Shown here in pieces: positions 30,121 to 36,000 of a DNA stretch of 36,000 bases (position 1 is its first letter; each line of letters opens with the position of its first letter). The stretch lies in assembly GCA_035499415.1 (NCBI GenBank), contig DATJYV010000199.1:1-36000 (forward strand). The letters run 5' to 3'. This DNA comes from DATJYV01 sp035499415. GTDB lineage: Bacteria; Bacteroidota; Ignavibacteria; UBA10030. Under the pieces are notes generated by a model. The model saw only the letters and a program-made list of their open reading frames with translations. It did no database searches and had not been told where the DNA came from. Position numbers and translations under genes: made by a program.

Positions 30121-32976
30121 ATGCTACGATCCAAGCTGTATTGGAGAGTTCTCGCCAATTTTGCGCTCCTCCTGATCATCCTGACGGCGATGACTGTCCT
30201 CACGCTCAATATTCTCTCCCAGATCGAGCGCAATTTCAACGTCGCGGCAAACGACACCCGTGCCCTCGGGTCGCTCGAGCAGCTTCGGTACTACCTCAAC
30301 GAGGTACCGCCCGCCGCCAACGAGTACGCGATCGCGCAATCCCCGGGCGCCCGGCTCATCTTCGAAGCCGGTTGGCAGGGATTCGATGCCGCCGCCCTGG
30401 ACCTCCAGAAGGAATTGGCGGACAGCGTGTCGGTCCAAAACCTGATAAAAATCAAGGAACTCTACACAGGATGGGTTGAGAACATCGGCAATAAGCTGAT
30501 GGCGATTCCGGATCGGAATCTCAACCCGGCCCAGCTTCGCGCTGTTCTCGACACGCTCACCCGTCTTGAGACTCAGATCGGATACATGAGCACGGCCAGG
30601 AAGCTCGCCCGCGAGATCTACGAAAAAGGGGTGTCGACCCAGCCGGTCAACATCGAACGGGCGACCTCCAAGACGCGGGATCTGGGTCTGTTTATCGGGC
30701 TCGTCAACGTCATGCTCGCACTCTTCGCCGTTGCCCTGGGCTTCGTACTCACGCGGAATATCACAACGCCCATCCGTCTGCTCAAGGAAGGGACGCAGAA
30801 AATCACCACGGGTACGTTTGAACCGATCGACCTCGAACGGAGCGATGAACTGGGAGAGCTGGCGGAGGCATTCAATCGGATGGCGTACTTGTTGGGCAGC
30901 AACTACTCCCGACTGCAGGCGTATTCGGAACTTGTCACCACCCTCAACAATATCGAGGAAATTCGCGAAGTTGAGTCCCGCAGTCTCCAGCTTCTCTGCG
31001 CCCATACCCAATCGGCCGTGGGGGCACTCTATCTCCTCGACAAAGATGAGAAGACGCTCCGCCTCGTTGCAAACTATGGATTCAATGCGACGAACAGCGA
31101 GATTGCCGCGTTGAATCTCGGCGAGGGAATTCCGGGCCAGTGTGCGTTGGAACGCCAGGTCATTGAAATCTCGGACATCGACCCTTCGACGCAGTTTGTC
31201 ATCAAGACCGGATTCTCGGAGCTGCTCCCCAAATCCCTGATCGCAGTCCCAATCGTTTTCCAGGACCGCCTCCTCGGTGTCCTCGTCCTCGCCTCCATGC
31301 AGAGCTTCGACCAGGCAAAAAAGGAGATCATCAACAACTCCGTGCCGCAGTTGGGTGTGGCGCTGACGAACGCCATGAACAACGAGGCCACGCGCAAACT
31401 CTCGATGGAAATCGCGACGCGGAACGAAGAGCTCAATTCCAAGAATGCCGAGCTCGAGAAGCTCTACAAGGTCAAATCCGATTTCCTTGCGAGCATGTCG
31501 CACGAGCTCCGGACACCGCTCAACTCGATCATCGGTTTCAGCTCCGTTCTTATCGGTCCAACCGGCGACCCTCTCACGCGCGACCAGCGCATGGCGATCG
31601 AAAAGGTCCTCAAGAACGGAAAGCACCTCCTGCAATTGATCAACGACATCCTCGACCTCTCGAAACTCGAATCGGGAAGAATGTCCGTCAGCATCGAGAC
31701 GGAAGACGTGGTGTCGGTCGTGTCCAGCTGCGTGCTGACGGTCGAGCCGCTCGTGAAATCGAAAAACGTATCCATCCGCCAGGAAATCCCCGAAGACCTT
31801 CCCGTCCTCACGACGGACATCGTGAAGATCCGCCAAATCCTTGTCAACCTTCTGAGCAACGCGGCGAAGTTCACGGAGCAGGGAGAAATTCTCGTCAAGG
31901 TGTGGCAACACGACGGAAAAGTTTCTTTCTCGGTCAAGGATTCGGGCATCGGCATCGAACAAAAAAACCTCGGCCTGATCTTCGAAGAATTTCAGCAGGT
32001 CGACAGCAGCAGCACGCGGAAGTACAAAGGGACGGGGCTCGGCCTTCCCATCGCACGAAAACTGGCCCAGATTCTGGAAGGAGACCTCGCCGTCGCGAGC
32101 GTGTTCGGCCAGGGCTCCACGTTTACTCTCACGATCCCGCCGGTCTATCCTCACAAGACAGCGGCACAGACGGTTCCGCCTCCGGCGCCCCGACCGGCTC
32201 CCGTGGCGGCGGCCGCCATAAAGGAAGTCAAAGCGTCACCGAAGGGGTCGCAAATCCTTTGCATCGACGACGACCCGGATGTGATCGAAATATTGCGGAA
32301 GTATCTGGTGCCCGAAGGATATTCCGTCGCGGGCGCCCTTTCGGGTGATGAAGGAATTGAACTCGCCGCGAAGATCAAGCCCGCCCTGATCACGCTCGAC
32401 ATCATGATGCCCAAGAAGGACGGTTGGCAGGTCCTGCGCGAGCTCAAGCAGAGCGAAGCCACCAGGAACATCCCGGTGATCATCCATTCGATCGTCGAAA
32501 ACAAACCTCTCGCGATGACGCTCGGGGCTGTCGACGTCATCACCAAACCCACGGACCCGAACCGGCTTCTCACTCTTGTGAAGCAATTCTCCACGGCGAA
32601 CGGCAAACACATTCTCGTCGTGGATGATAACCGGGATTTCGCCGAAGCCGTGAAAGCCCTCATGAGTCAGGACGGGCTCAACGTGGAACTCGCTTTCGGA
32701 GGGCGCGAGGCCCTCGACCGGCTGAAGGTCAGCGTCCCCGAGGTGATCATTCTGGATCTTCTCATGCCGGACGTGGACGGATTTCAGGTGGTGCAGGAGC
32801 TCCAGAAAAACGATGCCTGGAGAAAAATCCCCGTCCTGATCCTCTCCGGCAAGGAGCTGAGCGGCGACGAGCTCGCCAAACTGAATGCGCACATTACCGA
32901 GTATCTCAAGAAAGACGACATCACACGACTCGACCTTTCGAGCACAGTGAAGAAAATTCTAGGACGAAAATCATGA
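30121..32976 (+). CDS. Hybrid sensor histidine kinase: TM-sensor-TM-HAMP-GAF-HisKA-HATPase-REC-REC
   Basis: This 951-residue kinase has a first helix at ~10-31, a helical periplasmic sensor to ~185 and a second helix at ~190-212. HAMP ('TRNITTPIRLLKEGTQKI') follows, then a GAF domain (~275-430). The HisKA motif 'FLASMSHELRTPLNSIIGFS' contains His461. The HATPase has 'NLLSNAAKFTEQG', 'DSGIGI' and 'GTGLGLPIA'. After a Pro/Ala linker come two receivers with phospho-acceptors D760 ('LITLDIMMPKKDGW') and D879 ('VIILDLLMPDVDGF'). All catalytic motifs are intact. It overlaps the next kinase gene as ATGA. Confidence 0.93.
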   Translation: MLRSKLYWRVLANFALLLIILTAMTVLTLNILSQIERNFNVAANDTRALGSLEQLRYYLNEVPPAANEYAIAQSPGARLIFEAGWQGFDAAALDLQKELADSVSVQNLIKIKELYTGWVENIGNKLMAIPDRNLNPAQLRAVLDTLTRLETQIGYMSTARKLAREIYEKGVSTQPVNIERATSKTRDLGLFIGLVNVMLALFAVALGFVLTRNITTPIRLLKEGTQKITTGTFEPIDLERSDELGELAEAFNRMAYLLGSNYSRLQAYSELVTTLNNIEEIREVESRSLQLLCAHTQSAVGALYLLDKDEKTLRLVANYGFNATNSEIAALNLGEGIPGQCALERQVIEISDIDPSTQFVIKTGFSELLPKSLIAVPIVFQDRLLGVLVLASMQSFDQAKKEIINNSVPQLGVALTNAMNNEATRKLSMEIATRNEELNSKNAELEKLYKVKSDFLASMSHELRTPLNSIIGFSSVLIGPTGDPLTRDQRMAIEKVLKNGKHLLQLINDILDLSKLESGRMSVSIETEDVVSVVSSCVLTVEPLVKSKNVSIRQEIPEDLPVLTTDIVKIRQILVNLLSNAAKFTEQGEILVKVWQHDGKVSFSVKDSGIGIEQKNLGLIFEEFQQVDSSSTRKYKGTGLGLPIARKLAQILEGDLAVASVFGQGSTFTLTIPPVYPHKTAAQTVPPPAPRPAPVAAAAIKEVKASPKGSQILCIDDDPDVIEILRKYLVPEGYSVAGALSGDEGIELAAKIKPALITLDIMMPKKDGWQVLRELKQSEATRNIPVIIHSIVENKPLAMTLGAVDVITKPTDPNRLLTLVKQFSTANGKHILVVDDNRDFAEAVKALMSQDGLNVELAFGGREALDRLKVSVPEVIILDLLMPDVDGFQVVQELQKNDAWRKIPVLILSGKELSGDELAKLNAHITEYLKKDDITRLDLSSTVKKILGRKS

Positions 32977-34151
32977 CAACCTTCACGCAGCGGGATTCTG
33001 TCCAGGCAAAAGAGCCGACGATTCTCGTTGTCGACGATACAGAAGACAACCTGGATCTGCTTGAATTTGCCCTGAAGCGAAAGCCCATCAAAATGTTGAG
33101 GGCCTCGAGCGGCAAGGAATGCCTCGCGGTGGCGCAGGAGCACAATCCGGACGTGATTCTCCTCGACATTCAGATGCCCGAGATGGACGGATTTGAAACG
33201 CTCAAACGCCTGCGCGCAAATCGTCTGACGGCAAAAATCCCCGTCGTTTTTCTCACGGCACAAAAAAAAGACCCGGGCAGCATCGAGGCCGGGCTTGAGA
33301 TGGGGGCCGAGCAGTACCTCACGAAGCCGATCGACACGGAAGAGCTTATCGTGCGCACCCGGACTCTCATCCGGATGAAACAAATGGAGGCGGAGCTCGA
33401 GCGGACAAAAGCGGATTTCATGGCGATGCTCGTGCACGACCTGCGGAGTCCCATCATGGGGATTAAATCCGTCATCGAATATTTCAAGGAAGACACGTCC
33501 ATCACCGGTCTCAAGAAGGAGCATATGGAGTTGCTCGATTCGTCGTACGATTCCGCGGTACGGATGCTCGAATTGATCAACGACCTGCTCGACTTTTCGA
33601 AATACGAGGCCGGGAATGTCTCGCTGGAAAAGTCCCCCAGCTCGCTCCCCTCGATCGTCGACAAGGTCTGCCGGCAAATGGACCTTCAATTCAGGCAGAA
33701 GAACATCACGATCAAACGTGAGGTTGCGGGCGAAGTCCCCAGCGCTTGGCTTGACGGCCGAAAGATCGAGCAGGTGGTCATGAACCTTCTGAGCAATTCG
33801 CTGAAGTTCACTCCCAACGGCGGGACTGTTCGTATCTCAATCGCGGCCGGTCAGGAAGTGACCCAGGATGGGTCGCCTCCCCGCCAGGTTGTCCGGTTGA
33901 CAATCGCGGATACCGGCGTCGGGATTTCGACGGCGGAGATCCCTCTGCTGTTCGACCGTTATAAACAGCTCTCGTCCTCGCGCAAGACGAAGCAAAAGGG
34001 GACGGGGTTGGGTCTCGCCATCTGCAAGCTCATTGTGGAGGCGCACGAGGGCTCCATTGCAGTCACGAGCGAACTGGATAAAGGAACGTCTCTCACCATC
34101 ACCCTTCCCATCGCGGTAGTCTCCCAACAAAAAGGAATAACTCATGAGTGA
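32973..34151 (+). CDS. Receiver-histidine kinase (REC-HisKA-HATPase)
   Basis: This 392-residue soluble protein has an N-terminal receiver with D65 in 'VILLDIQMPEMDGF', then HisKA with 'DFMAMLVHDLRSPIMGI' (His155), and a HATPase with 'VVMNLLSNSLKFTPNG', 'IADTGVGI', 'LFDRYKQLSSSR' and 'GTGLGLAICKLI'. Such receiver-headed kinases relay phosphate from one hybrid kinase to further targets. It overlaps the preceding kinase by 4 nt and the following pseudokinase by 8 nt, so the three are made together. Confidence 0.92.
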   Translation: MTTFTQRDSVQAKEPTILVVDDTEDNLDLLEFALKRKPIKMLRASSGKECLAVAQEHNPDVILLDIQMPEMDGFETLKRLRANRLTAKIPVVFLTAQKKDPGSIEAGLEMGAEQYLTKPIDTEELIVRTRTLIRMKQMEAELERTKADFMAMLVHDLRSPIMGIKSVIEYFKEDTSITGLKKEHMELLDSSYDSAVRMLELINDLLDFSKYEAGNVSLEKSPSSLPSIVDKVCRQMDLQFRQKNITIKREVAGEVPSAWLDGRKIEQVVMNLLSNSLKFTPNGGTVRISIAAGQEVTQDGSPPRQVVRLTIADTGVGISTAEIPLLFDRYKQLSSSRKTKQKGTGLGLAICKLIVEAHEGSIAVTSELDKGTSLTITLPIAVVSQQKGITHE

Positions 34152-35226
34152 CCGAATTCTCGTAGTCGATGATGAAGACAGTCTGCGGCTGACGACTAAA
34201 ATGCGCCTCCAGGCGGCCGGGTTTGAGGTGGATGATGCAGCCGATGGCGAGGCCGCGCTCGAAAAGATGAAGGAGCAGCCGTTCGACGTCGCGTTGCTCG
34301 ACATCAAGATGCCCAAGCTGGACGGCATTGAGACCCTGGCGCTGATCCTCCAGACATACCCGCAGACCGAAGTCATCATGATGACGGGATTTTCCGACTT
34401 TGCATCTGCCGTGGAATGCCTGAAGGCCGGGGCAAAGGACTATCTGGTCAAACCGATCGAGGCCACGGAGTTGATAACCCGGATCCGCTCTCTCTTGCGG
34501 ACGCGCGCGTCGGAGAAAGCTCTCGCGCAGGTGCAGCATCATTACTCCTCGATGCTCTTCTATGACCTGTTCGGTCCTCTTCGGACCATCGGCGACGTTG
34601 TCGATAAAGCCCTGCGGTCATCGCCGTCTTCGGACGAACAGAAGGATTTGCTGACGTACGCCCGGGATCTCACCACACAGATCTCGAAAAAAATCCGAAA
34701 GACGTTCGACTATTCGACCATCGAAAATACCAACCTCGAGCTGACCCTCTCCAAGGCTCAGCTCGACCAGATGGTCCTTCGCGTTGCGAAGCGCATCGAG
34801 GTCTTTGCCCGCGACCGGAAGCTCAGCGTCAAAACCTCCGTCGAGGGGAATACGCCGGGGGTCCAATGCGACGCGGACAAGGTGGAACAGGTTGTTATTT
34901 CCATCCTCTTCTCCCTCATCATGCATTCCCAGGAAGGGGCAACGATCGAGGTCGCGGTCTCCCGTTCTTCCAAGCAAGCCGACCGGCATTCGAAAGAGTA
35001 TGTCCAGGTTTCGGCATTCAGCAATCTCTCGCGCATTCACGAGGAAGAGCTGGACATGTTGTTCCACAAGAACGGCCATCCGTCGAGCAAAAGCGTCGGC
35101 GACGTGATGGAGACGATCCTGAACCTGGCGATCGCAAAACGAATCATCGAGGCCCATCGCGGATTGTTCTGGGTGGGACCGAAGAGCGGTAGCGGAATTC
35201 GATTTAACCTCATGCTCCCCTTATGA
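34144..35226 (+). CDS. Receiver fused to a degenerate histidine kinase (pseudokinase)
   Basis: This 360-residue protein has an intact receiver (D9-D10, D53 in 'VALLDIKMPKLDG', 'YLVKPIEATE'). The kinase part is decayed. The HisKA motif reads 'SSMLFYDLFGPLRTI', with Tyr140 where the neighbour has His. The N box has become 'VVISILFSLIMHSQEG', without the catalytic Asn. No G1 'DTGxGI' is found, and only a weak tail ('IAKRIIEAHRGLFWVGPKSG', 'GIRFNLMLPL') matches the end of a HATPase domain. The fold is probably kept while both autophosphorylation and ATP binding are lost. It may sequester or regulate the two active kinases encoded just upstream. Confidence 0.85.
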   Translation: MSDRILVVDDEDSLRLTTKMRLQAAGFEVDDAADGEAALEKMKEQPFDVALLDIKMPKLDGIETLALILQTYPQTEVIMMTGFSDFASAVECLKAGAKDYLVKPIEATELITRIRSLLRTRASEKALAQVQHHYSSMLFYDLFGPLRTIGDVVDKALRSSPSSDEQKDLLTYARDLTTQISKKIRKTFDYSTIENTNLELTLSKAQLDQMVLRVAKRIEVFARDRKLSVKTSVEGNTPGVQCDADKVEQVVISILFSLIMHSQEGATIEVAVSRSSKQADRHSKEYVQVSAFSNLSRIHEEELDMLFHKNGHPSSKSVGDVMETILNLAIAKRIIEAHRGLFWVGPKSGSGIRFNLMLPL

Positions 35227-35247
35227 TCTGCTGATTTTTTCCCACCT

Positions 35248-36000
35248 ATGCCCCTGGAACAGAACTCAAAACGCCCGGGGGGGGACGGCTCTGCAAAACC
35301 AAAGGTCGATTACGTCGAGTACCGATACGTGTTCAAGTTCGGGAATGGCGACCGAAAGGAATTCGTCATCCACCTGGATCCTGGATCCCTCGAGTACATC
35401 CGTGAGAGTGAGGCGAAACCTCCCGAATGGGCACGCCTCGGCTTTTCCCAGTGCGAGGGATGCCCGCTGGGGACGACGAAGGAATACTGCCCCGTGGCCG
35501 TCAACCTGGTCGATATCGTGACGACATTCCAGGACAGAGAATCCTTTGAGCCGGCGGAAGTCGTCATCGAGACAGCTCAGCGCACGTATACGAAAAACGT
35601 GGCTCTCCAGAAAGGAATCAGTTCTCTGCTCGGTATCCTCATGTCGACCAGCAACTGTCCCATTATGGATAACCTTCGCCCGATGACGCGGTTTCATCTT
35701 CCCTTTGCAACGACGGTGGAAACATTTTACCGGATGATTTCGATGTACATCACGGCGCAGTTTATCCGCAGCCGAAAGGGTTTGACGCCGGACTGGGAGC
35801 TCAAGAATTTGCTCGATATCTACAAGAAAGTGGCGAGCGTCAACAAGGGCATCTCTCAGCGCCTCGTCAACGCGTCAACCAAGGATGCAAACGTCAATGC
35901 AGTCGTCATCCTCCATTCCTTCGGCGACGGCATTTCCTTCTTCGTCGAGAGCGGTTTGGAGGATATCGAGGGAATGTTCCGGCAATATTTGTCGGATGAC
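35248..36000 (+). CDS. Partial conserved protein with Cys motif, function unknown
   Basis: The first 251 residues are seen; the frame is open at the window end. Features are a beta-rich lead ('YVEYRYVFKFGNGDRKEF'), then 'FSQCEGCPLGTTKEYCPVAV' with three Cys that could bind a metal, then 'LQKGISSLLGILMSTSNCP' and 'MTRFHLPFATTVETFYRMIS', followed by a helical stretch. I recall this layout from an uncharacterised family often found near signalling genes, but cannot name it with certainty. It starts at an ATG 21 nt after the pseudokinase gene and belongs to the same operon. Confidence 0.68.
   Translation, partial: MPLEQNSKRPGGDGSAKPKVDYVEYRYVFKFGNGDRKEFVIHLDPGSLEYIRESEAKPPEWARLGFSQCEGCPLGTTKEYCPVAVNLVDIVTTFQDRESFEPAEVVIETAQRTYTKNVALQKGISSLLGILMSTSNCPIMDNLRPMTRFHLPFATTVETFYRMISMYITAQFIRSRKGLTPDWELKNLLDIYKKVASVNKGISQRLVNASTKDANVNAVVILHSFGDGISFFVESGLEDIEGMFRQYLSDD

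Noticed and set aside
30124..32154. Minus-strand open frame of 676 codons
   Set aside because: Antisense shadow of the hybrid histidine kinase gene; no domain pattern in its translation.

Overview
The window looks like a chromosome segment from a member of the FCB group, most likely an Ignavibacteria/Kapabacteria/Kryptonia-like relative of Bacteroidota and Chlorobiota. The evidence is a C-terminal type IX secretion sorting domain of the 'NYPNPFNPST' type, promoter -10 elements of the form TAnnTTnG/TAnnTTTG as in Bacteroidota, and moderately GC-rich DNA. This is inference from sequence style, not a database match. I saw no tRNA, rRNA, CRISPR array or transposase.

Region 1 (1-828) is the AT-richer 3' end of a secreted protein gene with a T9SS sorting tail. 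Region 2 (about 1.0-8.4 kb, minus strand) is a phosphate/polyphosphate block. Read in transcription order it holds two CHAD-domain proteins, a SixA-type histidine phosphatase, two adjacent thymidylate-kinase-like P-loop proteins (one lacking the Walker A lysine) and a Ppx/GppA exopolyphosphatase. About 0.8 kb of repetitive non-coding DNA follows (three tandem 170-bp repeats and a G/T-rich 25-bp repeat), then a PhoB/PhoR two-component pair.

Region 3 (8.6-14.1 kb) has a plus-strand set of a GT4 glycosyltransferase, a calcineurin-like phosphoesterase and a HAD phosphatase, convergent with a six-hairpin glycosidase-like gene. Region 4 (14.2-20.4 kb) has a short monocistronic gene for a one-helix membrane protein with its own terminator, then an operon of outer-membrane porin, pstS, pstC, pstA, pstB and phoU. 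The GT4 gene, the small membrane protein gene and the porin-pst operon each have four TTAACA-like hexamers at exact 11-bp spacing, followed 9 nt later by TAnnTTnG. This is a shared Pho-box promoter design, presumably read by the PhoB encoded in the window.

Region 5 (20.7-36 kb) begins with an NtrC-family sigma-54 activator. Two 7-3-7 palindromes 30 bp apart and a -24/-12-type promoter follow it, then a compact operon of roughly 14 kb that runs off the right edge. The operon encodes pilin-like membrane proteins (PilX-, PilV- and PilW-like, without recognisable prepilin cleavage motifs), a zinc-ribbon protein, a PilC/GspF membrane protein and a PilB/GspE ATPase. With them is an unusually dense signalling set: a receiver with a dimerisation-type histidine helix but no ATPase domain, a TPR/proline-rich protein ending in a pseudo-receiver with Glu in place of Asp, a CheY-like protein, a large hybrid kinase with two receivers, a receiver-kinase, and a receiver-pseudokinase whose phospho-acceptor His is Tyr. 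The last gene is a cysteine-motif protein of unknown function. The combination suggests a type IV pilus-like machine with a dedicated phosphorelay, which is the best candidate here for an undescribed system.
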